From Anthropogastromicrobium aceti (GTDB lineage: Bacteria > Bacillota > Clostridia > Lachnospirales > Lachnospiraceae): a DNA stretch of 17,910 nt. The stretch is taken from assembly GCF_025567095.1 (NCBI RefSeq), contig NZ_JAOQJH010000047.1. The stretch is one strand, 5' to 3'. Shown here piece by piece: positions 7,488 through 15,652 of this stretch (positions are counted from its first letter, which is position 1; each line of letters begins with the position of its first letter). The notes beneath the pieces are model-generated. The model saw only the letters and a list, made by a program, of their open reading frames with translations. It was not told the origin of the DNA and made no database searches. The translations under genes were made by a program, and so were the position numbers.

Positions 7488-7608
7488 TCAAGCGTGTCTT
7501 ATCCGCAAATAAGATTTGCCACATCGACGAATACCAGTAATTACCTTAATCAAACCATTTTTTTCTTTTTATCAACTTATTCAAGTAAAAATCTCTGCGA
7601 ATTTCCAT
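7488..7608 (-). pseudogene. N-terminal fragment of an AAA-family ATPase, frameshifted
   Basis: From the ATG at 7608 (AGAGG seven bases upstream) the frame reads MEIRRDFYLNKLIKRK. After a run of seven A residues the homology continues in another frame as NGLIKVITGIRRCGKSYL, with the Walker A-like GIRRCGKS found in DUF4143-type AAA ATPases (ITGIRRCGKSYLL). A one-base indel in the A run explains the shift. The protein breaks off after SYL-R, about 7503, and stops at 7488-7490. Only about 40 of an expected 400 residues remain, immediately outside the IS200/IS605 left end. Confidence 0.75.
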
Positions 7609-7693
7609 CTTAAGACCTCTTTGTAAAAGATTTTTTTAACATGTTGCATTTTTCTATTACATACAATAAATGTTTTTTTACTGTCTCGCTAGT

Positions 7694-8104
7694 TCAAATA
7701 ATAATTCCTTCCAAATGATCCAGCTCATGCTGACATATCTGTGCATACCAGCCACTGAGCTTTATCCTCTTCTTATTCCAGTTTTTGTCAGTATACTCAA
7801 CCTCAATATTCTGATAGCGCGTTGTTTTTCTCACACCGACAAGTGACAAACATCCTTCCTCTGCCTCATACGGCGTATCTGCCTTTAACAAAACTGGATT
7901 GAACATGACAAGATCCACCAAACCCATGTTGACAATGATAACTCTCTTTTTGACACCAATCATATTCGCGGCCATGCCTACACAGCCCTCGCGATTTGCC
8001 TCAAGTGTATCTTCCAGATCTTTTCCTACCTGCAAGTCAGCCCTTGTTGCTTTCTCTGATTTTTGTCCAAGGAAAAATATATCTTTCATAATTGGCTTTA
8101 CCAT
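7694..8104 (-). CDS. def: Peptide deformylase, short clostridial form
   Basis: 136 residues from the ATG at 8104, with GGAGAG seven bases upstream. The longer in-frame extension to 8569 belongs to another gene remnant. The three deformylase motifs are present: motif I GCVGMAAN (Asn in the place of the usual Gln, common in this short subfamily), motif II EEGCLS with the metal-binding Cys85, and motif III QHELDH with His126 and His130 as metal ligands and Glu127 as catalyst. It removes formyl groups from nascent N-terminal Met in the cytoplasm. The protein ends right after HLEGIII, lacking the C-terminal helix of E. coli-type enzymes; this is normal for the subfamily, and it is probably an accessory deformylase. 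It has its own promoter. Confidence 0.94.
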   Translation of the reverse strand: MVKPIMKDIFFLGQKSEKATRADLQVGKDLEDTLEANREGCVGMAANMIGVKKRVIIVNMGLVDLVMFNPVLLKADTPYEAEEGCLSLVGVRKTTRYQNIEVEYTDKNWNKKRIKLSGWYAQICQHELDHLEGIII

Positions 8105-8132
8105 AGTACATCTCTCCTTCCAATTTTTACTT

Positions 8133-8161
8133 ATTGTACCATCAGAATCTATGCTTTTCAA
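8133..8161 (-). promoter_or_regulatory. Promoter of the peptide deformylase gene
   Basis: On the minus strand TTGAAA (8156-8161) is followed after 17 bp by TACAAT (8133-8138), a near-consensus sigma-A promoter. The -10 ends 28 bases before the start codon, leaving a short leader with the ribosome binding site. It supports starting the protein at 8104 and treating the upstream frame as unrelated. Confidence 0.75.
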
Positions 8162-8284
8162 TACACGACCTTTTGTATTGTCATATCCGCCATTTCGGTC
8201 ATCAATTCCCTTGATCAGATTCAAAGAAAACAATCCACTTCGATTACAGTAGACGGATCGTAGAGTTAAATTAGGTGATCCAGT
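8162..8284. other. Spacer of unknown origin between the palindromic repeat and the deformylase promoter
   Basis: The stretch is open on the minus strand in frame with the deformylase, but that translation (SVYCNRSGLFSLNLIKG and onward) matches no family I recognise. It lies between the 31-bp repeat and the promoter and may be debris of another gene. I see no RNA gene in it. Confidence 0.3.
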
Positions 8285-8315
8285 GGGACAATAAAAAAGC
8301 CATTTTACCTGTCCC
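8285..8315. repeat. 31-bp palindromic repeat, copy A
   Basis: GGGACA (8285-8290) and TGTCCC (8310-8315) bound a 31-bp unit that, read on the minus strand, begins GGGACAGGTAAAATGGCTT. It matches copy B (17271-17301, plus strand) at 29 of 31 positions. It sits exactly where the GH31 reading frame loses homology. It looks like a REP or miniature mobile sequence; the family was not identified. Confidence 0.75.
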
Positions 8316-8824
8316 GCTGGTTCATTAAATTTTAATGAAAGACGTGTGTGATAAAGCATCCTGTCATATTCTCTGGCAGTTTCAAGTACTTTCTGTTTCA
8401 CTCCATCCACGGTTTTGATCTGTGCCGTCTGTGCCTCTCCGTCCACCGGCCGGAAATACGGAAATTCTTCCACCTGTTTGCTCATCGCATCCGCTTCTGC
8501 CAGCAATAAAGAACCATCTTTTTCCTCATAAATTAGTGAACCTGTCTCCCTGTTCACCCGAACTCTCAATTCTTCTGTCTGAACCAGAATCTCCTGTCCC
8601 TCGGACCACGTCCAGGCTGCCCTCTTTTCTTTCCCTGACAGATCCTCATATTCTTCTCCCTAATTCTCCGGAAATACTCCATTTTCTGTATAGGATACAC
8701 GAATGATACGGTCTGTCTGAGGCCAGATCCGGATCAGTCCATGTTCCGATTCCAGAAACAGCGCACGATCCTGCTCATAAATGCTGCGGATCGCTCTGCT
8801 TTTTCTTACAACTACATCCATCAT
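8316..8824 (-). pseudogene. GH31 alpha-xylosidase/alpha-glucosidase, N-terminal remnant with an in-frame stop
   Basis: The start is probably the ATGATG at 8824/8821, behind AAAGGAG. The frame reads about 54 residues (including GLIRIWPQTDRIIRVSYTENG), hits TAG at 8660-8662, and continues in the same frame (GEEYEDLSGKEKRAAWTW, then RVRVNRETGSLIYEEKDGSLLLAE) to about FNEPAG at the 31-bp repeat. These are features of the N-terminal beta-sandwich domain of GH31 enzymes. The catalytic barrel, with its nucleophile Asp, is completely absent, so no activity is possible. It lies 175 bp behind the GH43 gene on the same strand and was probably the third enzyme of that glycan operon before decay. Confidence 0.75.
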
Positions 8825-8998
8825 AGCAGCTGTCACTCCTTTCACAGGCAGACAGGTTCCGTGACTCACACATTGCTGCCCCCTGACTTTCTCCAGTTTA
8901 TCATAGCTGTTCAGAGTCAACTTTCAAAATATCCCGCATTTCGTCAGTGTGACGTATCCGCCAAATAAAGTTGGGAATTGCCTGGCTCTCAACAGTTC

Positions 8999-10423
8999 TC
9001 ATTTCAATGTAAATCCCTTAAAGCTGGCACTTCCAGGTCCCCGGTAGGTAAAATAAAGAGAATCTGCTCCTTCCGGAAGCTTAATCTCTGTTTTGATATC
9101 TCTCCAGATATTAGAGTAGTGCAGGGGGATCGTTTTTACCGCCGATCCCTCAAATGAAGTTCGGATCTCCATACTGCCATATGCATATCCACGGATCGTC
9201 AGTGTAATCTCCGACACATGACTCAGATCAAAATAACGGAAGCCCGCAGTACACTGATCATACATATTGGTGATGTAGCCTTCATTCTGGTCTCCGTCCC
9301 ATCCTTCTTTAACGATCTTCGGAAATGAGCCATTGACATATTCCGGTTTATCACTGTCTCCCACATAGATCACCGGTCGGTCGGTAAACAGATGGCATGC
9401 AATACAGGAGGGATAATAACCTTCTCCGGCAAGGGGCCCGCCGTTCAGGCCGCAGGAGGTAAGCTCTGCCTGCCCAAACAGTCCATCTTCACGAATAGGC
9501 AGTTTTTCTGCACATCCCTGCCTGGAGAACCAGGTACCGTTGGTATGTCTGTGATAAAAAATATACCAGTCCCCGTTCATTTCCACGATACTTCCGTGAT
9601 TGTTTGCTCCGAAGGCTGCCGGACGGTCTGCCGGTTTATACGTATCAATTCCCAGATCCACATTGCTGTTCAGCACTCCTCCATACTGAAATCCCTCCAG
9701 CGGAGACTTGCTGTACGCATAACAGAGTTCATGCATCACAACTGAGGAATAGATCAGAAGATAGAGATCGTCCTTCTTCCGGATGGATGCCGCTTCAAAA
9801 TATTCATGACCCTCGAATCCGGTACCCTCACTGTACTCACAGCCGGGGGCCACGATCACCGGCCCCTCAAGGACAGTAAGCATATCGCGACCGAGCAGCA
9901 TTCCCATGGCACCGTGTCTGGACTTGTCCCCACGTCCGCAGAAGCCGGTATACAGATATGTTTTATCTCCTTCTGTCAGAACACCCGGATCAAACTGGGG
10001 CTCATCACCCTCACGCTCTCCGATCCGGCGGTTTTCCTGATCGTGAACGTAGCCCAGGAAGGTATACTTTCCCGCCGGCTCATCACAGACTGCCACAGAG
10101 ACAACCTGCAGATTGGAGACTACATAATACAGATAATATCTTCCGTCCGGACCTTTTGTCACATCCGGGGCGTAGAGGCATCCTTCACCGTCAGGATTTC
10201 CGGGATCCTCATTTCTTTTGTATATGACTCCCTCATATCTCCAGTTCCCCAGATCATGGATATCAGCGGACCAGCACACATAATCTCCCATACAGAATAC
10301 GTCTCCGTTGTAGAAATCGTGTGATCCGTAAATATAGACACGTCCATCAAATACGTGGGGTTCTCCGTCCGGGACAAATTCCCAGGACGGAAGATAAGGG
10401 TTAAATGCCTGTTTCTTACTCAT
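8999..10423 (-). CDS. Glycoside hydrolase family 43 enzyme with C-terminal beta-sandwich domain
   Basis: 474 residues from the ATG at 10423, with GGAGG eight bases upstream. A five-bladed propeller of about 330 residues comes first: catalytic-base region PDGEPHVFDGRVYIYGSHD (Asp19 is the best candidate), an Asp at 87 in YAPDVTKGPDGRYYLYY, an Asp at 145 in PQFDPGVL, and the probable acid Glu210 in HEYFEAASIRK. The C-terminal about 110 residues resemble a carbohydrate-binding or CBM6-like sandwich. No signal peptide, so cytoplasmic action on imported oligosaccharides. GH43 members are mainly beta-xylosidases and arabinofuranosidases; the substrate cannot be decided here. It lies 36 bp after GH2, in the same operon. 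Confidence 0.9.
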   Translation of the reverse strand: MSKKQAFNPYLPSWEFVPDGEPHVFDGRVYIYGSHDFYNGDVFCMGDYVCWSADIHDLGNWRYEGVIYKRNEDPGNPDGEGCLYAPDVTKGPDGRYYLYYVVSNLQVVSVAVCDEPAGKYTFLGYVHDQENRRIGEREGDEPQFDPGVLTEGDKTYLYTGFCGRGDKSRHGAMGMLLGRDMLTVLEGPVIVAPGCEYSEGTGFEGHEYFEAASIRKKDDLYLLIYSSVVMHELCYAYSKSPLEGFQYGGVLNSNVDLGIDTYKPADRPAAFGANNHGSIVEMNGDWYIFYHRHTNGTWFSRQGCAEKLPIREDGLFGQAELTSCGLNGGPLAGEGYYPSCIACHLFTDRPVIYVGDSDKPEYVNGSFPKIVKEGWDGDQNEGYITNMYDQCTAGFRYFDLSHVSEITLTIRGYAYGSMEIRTSFEGSAVKTIPLHYSNIWRDIKTEIKLPEGADSLYFTYRGPGSASFKGFTLK

Positions 10424-10459
10424 GATACAATCCTCCATCATCATACATTATTACTGTCA

Positions 10460-12922
10460 TCAAACCACAGAAAAGACAAACTGTTTTTCCTCCAGATCCA
10501 TTCCCGATATGGTAAATATCGCTGTGCCATTCTCATATCCGGCACGCAGGACAGCCATCGCATGTCCCCTGTAACTTACCGTTTCTCCTTCCGTATAATT
10601 TTCATCCGTCACTGGATTACCTGTGCCAAATCCGGCCAGTTCTGCGCAGCCTGACACACCGGCTCGGAGTGTCACAGATGCATCTGTAACCACAACTCCT
10701 TCCGGATCCACGATATCAATTCCTATATAAAGAAGGTCATGACCATCTGCCGCCAGTTCCGTTTTTTCAGGATGAAGCCTGATACCTGCAGGCTTTCGGG
10801 ATGTCTGTAACAGATCCCTGCTGATTTCCTTACCGCCCCGATAGCTGACGGCTTCCACCTTACCAGGGATATATATTGTCTCAAAACGCACGGTATTCGG
10901 CATTGGTTTCTCCTGATTTACTGCTTTTCTGCCCAGAGATCTGCCGTTTACAAAAAGCTCCACCTCTTCCGCGCCGGAAAAGACCACCAGCTCCACCGGC
11001 CGGTTTTCATATCCTGCATAATTCCAGTTGGACAGAACAGCCGGAAATCCCCACATACTTATGATCTCCTCTTTGCCAAAGGTTTCCGGATGCATGGAGA
11101 ATAAGTACGTCTTTTCACTTCCCCAAACCACACTTCGGTAGGCGCCCTGGGGCATCATACGGCCCGTAATGTCAAAATCAGCATCATTGGCCGTTCTCCA
11201 TGGATATGGTGACATAAACTGAGGCATTAATGCCCAAGGGCCTTTTTCTGCCAGCGGATCATCTTTTTCTACATAAACTGCCTTGCCGATCCCGGCTTCC
11301 CCAATATAATCCCATGCAGTCCAGGTAAATTCACCGATTACATAGGGGAGGCGTTCCACAAGCGGCCACCGGTATCCTATTTCTTTCGGAAAATTTTCCG
11401 AACCAAGAATAACTCTTTCCGGGAACATTTCATGATCCCGTTCATAAATATCTTCCATATAATTATAGCCCACGATATCCAGACCATTGGTAAATGGCTC
11501 TGTAATTCTCTCCCACAATGCGGCATCCAGACCATCCTTAGAATTCTGTTCCTGATTCTGTCCCTGTGCAAGAAAATCATCCAGTCCGCTCCATAAAGAG
11601 CAGATGCCATTGCTGACCGGTCTCGTGCCATCCAGTCTGCGTATGGTATCCGCCAGCCGCGTCGCCAGCGTATAACCATTGTTCAGTCCCCCTCGCTCCG
11701 GGATCTCATTTCCAGTAGACCACAGAATCACGGATGGATGAGTGCGGTCTCTTTTCACAAATGCTGTCAGATCCCGCTCCCACTGTTCCGCAAAATACTG
11801 GTGATAATCTCCTCCCCGCTTTCCCATTCCCCAGGCATCAAAAGCTTCGTCAAAAACATACATTCCCAGTCGGTCGCAGGCTTCCAGAAGCGCCTCTGAC
11901 GGCGGATTGTGGGCAGTACGGATCGCGTTAAAGCCCACCTCTTTCAGTTTCCGAACCTTCCTTGCCTCACATTCATACAGGGACACCGAACCCAGCAGAC
12001 CATTATCATGATGCAGACAGCCGCCTTTCAGTTTGACCGTTTTTCCGTTGATCCGAAGACCTCGGATGGCATCCGCAGTGATCGTCCGGATGCCGAACAG
12101 GACTTCCGCCTCATCCGTTTCCGTGATCTCTTCCTTCACAAAATGAGTTCTGTAAACACCAAGGCTTACTGCCTCCGCTTTTACCCTGTACAGTTCCGGA
12201 TGCTCCGCATCCCACAGAAGCGGCTGTGCCAGCGTCAGACTGAGTCTCGCCGTTTCTTCCTTCCCTGCATTGATCTGGATCACACGCTTCGTTCTTGCAA
12301 AAACTGTGCCCTCCCCCTCTTTGAACACCGACACCGTCACTTCCGCAAGCCGGTTTTCCAGGGTGGTATTCTGCACCTCCACCTGAGCCTCCAGAAACGC
12401 ATATCCATCTGCCACTTCCCTGGTCTGTACAAACACACCATCCGGAACAATATGTACTCTGGGCCCCCGGCAAAGCTTCACACCACGAAACAGACCGGAT
12501 CCCGTATACCACCGGGAATTGGGCTGCATGGATGTGTTCACATTAATTGTGATGCGATTATCCGCACCAAAAGTCACATAATCTGTCAGATCCACGTAAA
12601 ATGGCGCATATCCATAATGCTGCAGACCCACTTTATATCCATTGATTTCCACAGCAGCATTCATCATGGCACCATCGATCTTCAGCCCGACACAGCCGCC
12701 TTTCCATTCCTCCAGTATCCTGACATACTTCGTATAATTCGTCAGATCACCGGTAAAATAACCCATATCTGCCTCTGCCGGCGCATCCGGCGTCACAGGA
12801 GTTCCGATCATACCGTCATGCGGCAGATTCACCGTTTCACCCGGATCAGACTGAAGAATGGCGAGGGAATCCAGCAGCCCTCTGCGGAACGTCCATTTTT
12901 CATCTAAACATTGATATCTCAT
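10460..12922 (-). CDS. Glycoside hydrolase family 2 beta-galactosidase-type enzyme
   Basis: 820 residues. Domain order: sugar-binding jelly roll (about 1-155), Ig-like domain (about 160-275), TIM barrel (about 280-590), DUF4982-type domain (about 595-705) and a C-terminal Ig-like domain (about 710-820). The acid/base is Glu406 in WSTGNEIPE and the nucleophile is probably Glu509 in ILGSENFPKE; NAIRTAHNPPS (332-342) is the typical GH2 barrel motif. No signal peptide, so probably intracellular hydrolysis of beta-galactosides or related oligosaccharides. The architecture fits GH2 enzymes of gut Firmicutes hemicellulose loci. First gene of the GH2-GH43-(GH31) operon, with GGGGGT upstream of the start, and transcribed from the promoter reaching into the IS21 end. 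Confidence 0.92.
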   Translation of the reverse strand: MRYQCLDEKWTFRRGLLDSLAILQSDPGETVNLPHDGMIGTPVTPDAPAEADMGYFTGDLTNYTKYVRILEEWKGGCVGLKIDGAMMNAAVEINGYKVGLQHYGYAPFYVDLTDYVTFGADNRITINVNTSMQPNSRWYTGSGLFRGVKLCRGPRVHIVPDGVFVQTREVADGYAFLEAQVEVQNTTLENRLAEVTVSVFKEGEGTVFARTKRVIQINAGKEETARLSLTLAQPLLWDAEHPELYRVKAEAVSLGVYRTHFVKEEITETDEAEVLFGIRTITADAIRGLRINGKTVKLKGGCLHHDNGLLGSVSLYECEARKVRKLKEVGFNAIRTAHNPPSEALLEACDRLGMYVFDEAFDAWGMGKRGGDYHQYFAEQWERDLTAFVKRDRTHPSVILWSTGNEIPERGGLNNGYTLATRLADTIRRLDGTRPVSNGICSLWSGLDDFLAQGQNQEQNSKDGLDAALWERITEPFTNGLDIVGYNYMEDIYERDHEMFPERVILGSENFPKEIGYRWPLVERLPYVIGEFTWTAWDYIGEAGIGKAVYVEKDDPLAEKGPWALMPQFMSPYPWRTANDADFDITGRMMPQGAYRSVVWGSEKTYLFSMHPETFGKEEIISMWGFPAVLSNWNYAGYENRPVELVVFSGAEEVELFVNGRSLGRKAVNQEKPMPNTVRFETIYIPGKVEAVSYRGGKEISRDLLQTSRKPAGIRLHPEKTELAADGHDLLYIGIDIVDPEGVVVTDASVTLRAGVSGCAELAGFGTGNPVTDENYTEGETVSYRGHAMAVLRAGYENGTAIFTISGMDLEEKQFVFSVV

Positions 12923-13024
12923 ATATTTACCCCCATTTGATTTCGTAACTTTGTATTACAGAAAGATTATCCAACATGTCCCTTCCCTCTGTCAAGAGCA
13001 GCATAATAAGTCCTGTTTACGACA

Positions 13025-13053
13025 ATGTTACTATTTACACTGTGTTTTGTCAA
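13025..13053 (-). promoter_or_regulatory. Promoter of the GH2-GH43 operon, -35 box inside the IS21 end
   Basis: On the minus strand TTGACA (13048-13053) and TAACAT (13025-13030) are separated by exactly 17 bp. The -35 is perfect and lies within the inferred IS21 terminus (13043 onward); the -10 is in host DNA. Transcription would start near 13018 and give a roughly 95-nt leader before GH2. No clear catabolite-repression operator was recognised in the leader. Confidence 0.7.
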
Positions 13054-13057
13054 TAAA

Positions 13058-13094
13058 AATTCCACACTTTCGTATGGGGAATTCCCCACTTTCG
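13058..13094. repeat. IS21 istB-side terminal repeats
   Basis: AATTCCACACTTTCG (13058-13072) and AATTCCCCACTTTCG (13080-13094) differ at one of 15 positions and are spaced 22 bp. The second forms GGGGAATTCCCC with the bases before it. They are the likely transposase-binding sites of this end. Confidence 0.75.
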
Positions 13095-13208
13095 GAAAGA
13101 ACATATGTGTGTTCTTTTCAAAACTTCGACCTGGACTTCTTCCCTCACTGGGTAAACAGGAAAGCAGATGAAACTGCTTTCGCCCAATAGGGTATTCCGT
13201 GTCGCTTA

Positions 13209-13257
13209 TGTCAAGGGCTGCCCGGACGTGAAACGTCCGGCGTACTGTCCCTTGACA
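13209..13257. terminator. Long hairpin at the end of istB
   Basis: TGTCAAGGG (13209-13217) pairs with CCCTTGACA (13249-13257), and within it CCGGACG (13222-13228) pairs with CGTCCGG (13234-13240) around TGAAA. The stem covers the last codons and stop of istB. There is no U-tract on either strand, so it may act as an mRNA-end stabiliser or a shield against read-through rather than a standard terminator. Confidence 0.5.
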
Positions 13258-14032
13258 CCGCTCCCGCTCCAGGCTGTCGTGCTGTTTGCTTCATGAGCGC
13301 ATGCTCCATTCGATAGCTGTTCCCTTCAAAAAGGATCAGATGCCCATGGTGAACAAGACGGTCGAGCATTGCCGCTGTCATCTGGTTATCGGTAAAGATG
13401 CTTCCCCATTTCGAAAACTCTAGGTTAGTCGTCAATAACAGACTCTTGTTCTCATAACTGTCCGATATCACACGAAAGAGTAGTTGAGAACCATCCCGAT
13501 CAACCGGAACGTAGCCCCACTCATCCAGAATGAGCAGATATAAGCTGTTCAGCTCGCTGCGAAGCCGCTCTAAAGTCCCGTTTTTTCTGGCTTCTGCCAG
13601 TTTAAGTACAAGCTCCGTTACTGTGTAAAAGCGCACTTTATAACCTTTCATGCAGGCATTCACCCCAACAGCGATTGCCATATGTGTTTTACCTGTTCCA
13701 ACAGGTCCGAATAAAACAAGATTGTGTTTTTTCTCTATGAAGCTGGCACCTTCCAGTTCCTCTTTACACAATGCAGGAGGCAGCTTTACACAGCGATACT
13801 CATAGCCTTCAAATGTCTTGTATGTTGGAAAATGAGCTCGCTTCACCAAACGGCTGCGTCTGTTTTCTTCTCGGCGGATCACTTCTTTTTGGAGGGCAGT
13901 ACAAAGGTATTCAACCTGCTTGGGTGTTCCTTCTGACTTGATCAGTTCCGGAATCGCTGAGGTCAGAAACAAGGACTTACAGCAAGACTGGATGCTCTCT
14001 TCGAGTTGTGTACGGTTCGTGCCTGGATTCAT
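13211..14032 (-). CDS. istB: IS21-family helper ATPase IstB
   Basis: 273 residues, AAA+ DnaC-like ATPase. It has Walker A GPVGTGKTH (109-117), Walker B LLILDEWGY with Asp170/Glu171, sensor-region TTNLEFSKWGSIF, and MLDRLVHHGHLILFEGNSYR, which is typical of IstB. The N-terminal about 70 residues are the helical part thought to contact transposase or DNA. The start codon overlaps the istA stop (ATGA), with GGAGG ten bases upstream. IstB assembles on target DNA and activates IstA strand transfer. The last about 20 residues, encoded by the hairpin, are low in conservation. Confidence 0.95.
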   Translation of the reverse strand: MNPGTNRTQLEESIQSCCKSLFLTSAIPELIKSEGTPKQVEYLCTALQKEVIRREENRRSRLVKRAHFPTYKTFEGYEYRCVKLPPALCKEELEGASFIEKKHNLVLFGPVGTGKTHMAIAVGVNACMKGYKVRFYTVTELVLKLAEARKNGTLERLRSELNSLYLLILDEWGYVPVDRDGSQLLFRVISDSYENKSLLLTTNLEFSKWGSIFTDNQMTAAMLDRLVHHGHLILFEGNSYRMEHALMKQTARQPGAGAVSRDSTPDVSRPGSP

Positions 14033-15507
14033 GATCGAACAGCCTCCTCTCCCTTATTCATTCCGTTAAGGAACGTTTGGTCATAAACTTCAAGCGACGG
14101 GCCTGGTTCGGGAGGTGTATCAATCCCATACCCGATAATACGTGCTGCAAGAATTGCTGCGTCGGATCTGTTGACACTGTTGTTACGAATTGCTTGTTCG
14201 AATGCATCTACAGCAGCCTGATAGCCGTACTGCTTTGTCAGATCATTGAGCAGACGGATACAAGATTTCTGTTCACTGCGAGGCTTACTGTCGATATAGT
14301 CCCGGATCAGCTGCGGTGCATCCTTACGGAATCCACTGTTTGACCATGCTCCAATGTTTTTGGAGAGCATTTCCAGGGATGTGCTATAGTCATTTATGTC
14401 CGTGCGTGTTGCTCCGTACTGGCGCATATGACGGACAAGAAGGTCTCCGTTCGGTTCCAAAACATCAATGTAGTGAGCGCGTATGCCAACAATAACGTTT
14501 TTGTTATGATTTTCCGGTTTGGTGGAGTAAAAGTGTTTTCCATCAACACAAACCTTTCCGTATCCATCAGCCCTGTAGGTTTCATAGCGGCATACATTGA
14601 ATGGCTTTGTTGGAAGAGGCAGAAAGTGTTTTTTGTCTTCCTCAAACAGTTGGGCGATCTCCGTCCCCTTCTTATAATGGTTTTCTTCTGCCTTCTTCTT
14701 GTGCTGATCAAGAAGTGATCGGTTGAACTCTTCAATGTCATGATAGGTTGGTACCGGAACGAACAGATTCCGTCGGCTTGTCCCCACCTTGTTTTCTACA
14801 TTCCCTTTTTCATGCCCGGCGTGTGGATTACAAAACCGAATCCGGAAGCCATAGTGGGCACGGAAGCAGGAGAACAGTTTTGTCTCTGTGATTGTATCCA
14901 TAACCCTGTGACCTACTCCGGTAGCATTATCAAAAATAAGGAGTTTCGGCACACCTCCGATATAGTGAAAGATGTCCTGTAAGCCCTGACATACACATTC
15001 AGCAGTCTCTCCGCGAAAAACCTGGTTGAAGCCATCGTTGCTATAGGGAAAAGAGACGGTTAGGTACTTTCTGCGGACACAATTCGTATCTTCGTTAAAG
15101 TCTGCTTCGCCGAAGTCAACCTGTGCACATCCAGGCTCCCAGACGAGTTCCTGTGTTCCTTTGGTGCGGATATCTGTTCGTATTCGTTGAACAAATTTTT
15201 GAACAGAGTCATAGCTTCCGGTAAATCCGTATTCCTCTACCAGGCGTTCATGAATTCGCTTCGCTGTATGCCGTTGCTTGCTCCAATGTTTCTGGTCTTC
15301 CTCAAGCCATTCCGTAATTACGTCTATGTATGGTGCGACGATAGAGGTTCTGCGCTTTACAACAGGTGGCTTTGGTGAGAAATCATCCTGTTCGAGGTAC
15401 TTGCGGATTGTTTTCCGGTCTACACCGGTACATGTATGGATTTTTGAAATATCGTATCCCTGTTTGCTTAAATCTCTGATGCAATTGATCTGGGACATAG
15501 TAAGCAT
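14029..15507 (-). CDS. istA: IS21-family transposase IstA
   Basis: 492 residues from the ATG at 15507, directly behind AAAGGAGG (spacing four bases); an upstream in-frame ATG at 15552 lacks such a site. An N-terminal helix-turn-helix (about 3-40, ISKIHTCTGVDRKTIRKYL) precedes the RNase H-like DDE core: Asp131 in CAQVDFGE, Asp193 in LLIFDNATG and Glu238 in HEKGNVENKVG. The C-terminal part is the usual beta-rich domain. No stop or frameshift, so the element may be active. Co-transcribed with istB. Confidence 0.95.
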   Translation of the reverse strand: MLTMSQINCIRDLSKQGYDISKIHTCTGVDRKTIRKYLEQDDFSPKPPVVKRRTSIVAPYIDVITEWLEEDQKHWSKQRHTAKRIHERLVEEYGFTGSYDSVQKFVQRIRTDIRTKGTQELVWEPGCAQVDFGEADFNEDTNCVRRKYLTVSFPYSNDGFNQVFRGETAECVCQGLQDIFHYIGGVPKLLIFDNATGVGHRVMDTITETKLFSCFRAHYGFRIRFCNPHAGHEKGNVENKVGTSRRNLFVPVPTYHDIEEFNRSLLDQHKKKAEENHYKKGTEIAQLFEEDKKHFLPLPTKPFNVCRYETYRADGYGKVCVDGKHFYSTKPENHNKNVIVGIRAHYIDVLEPNGDLLVRHMRQYGATRTDINDYSTSLEMLSKNIGAWSNSGFRKDAPQLIRDYIDSKPRSEQKSCIRLLNDLTKQYGYQAAVDAFEQAIRNNSVNRSDAAILAARIIGYGIDTPPEPGPSLEVYDQTFLNGMNKGEEAVRS

Positions 15508-15588
15508 CTTCCTTTCCTCCTTTGCCGTTGATCGTTGATATTGCTTAGGCAAAGGATAACTGATGGGTTATTTAGTTTCAAGATGCTC

Positions 15589-15652
15589 TTTCCGATTTCG
15601 AGGAATTCCTTTTCTGATTCTGGGGAATTTTATTTCTGATTTCGGGTATTTT
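15589..15652. repeat. IS21 istA-side terminal repeats
   Basis: Three related units of about 20 bp occur in tandem at 15589-15609, 15611-15630 and 15633-15652, each following TTTCYGATTYYG and then a G-rich/AATT block; the period is about 22 bp. They face the terminal repeats at 13058-13094 in inverted orientation and are the probable IstA-binding sites. Confidence 0.7.

Noticed and set aside
9806..10324. Plus-strand frame of 172 codons opposite the GH43 gene
   Set aside because: Antisense shadow of a conserved glycosidase gene; composition and lack of a ribosome binding site argue against a gene.
11909..12907. Long plus-strand frame of 332 codons opposite the GH2 gene
   Set aside because: The GH2 protein on the minus strand is complete and strongly recognisable; the antisense frame is a codon-bias shadow without a family-like sequence.
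12923..13042. Riboswitch or catabolite-repression site in the GH2 leader
   Set aside because: No recognisable riboswitch core and no good match to the cre consensus; only the promoter can be supported.
13058..13094. Possible CRISPR-like array because of regularly spaced repeats
   Set aside because: Only two 15-bp units with a 7-bp gap; together with the three units at the other end they fit IS21 terminal repeats, and no cas gene is present.
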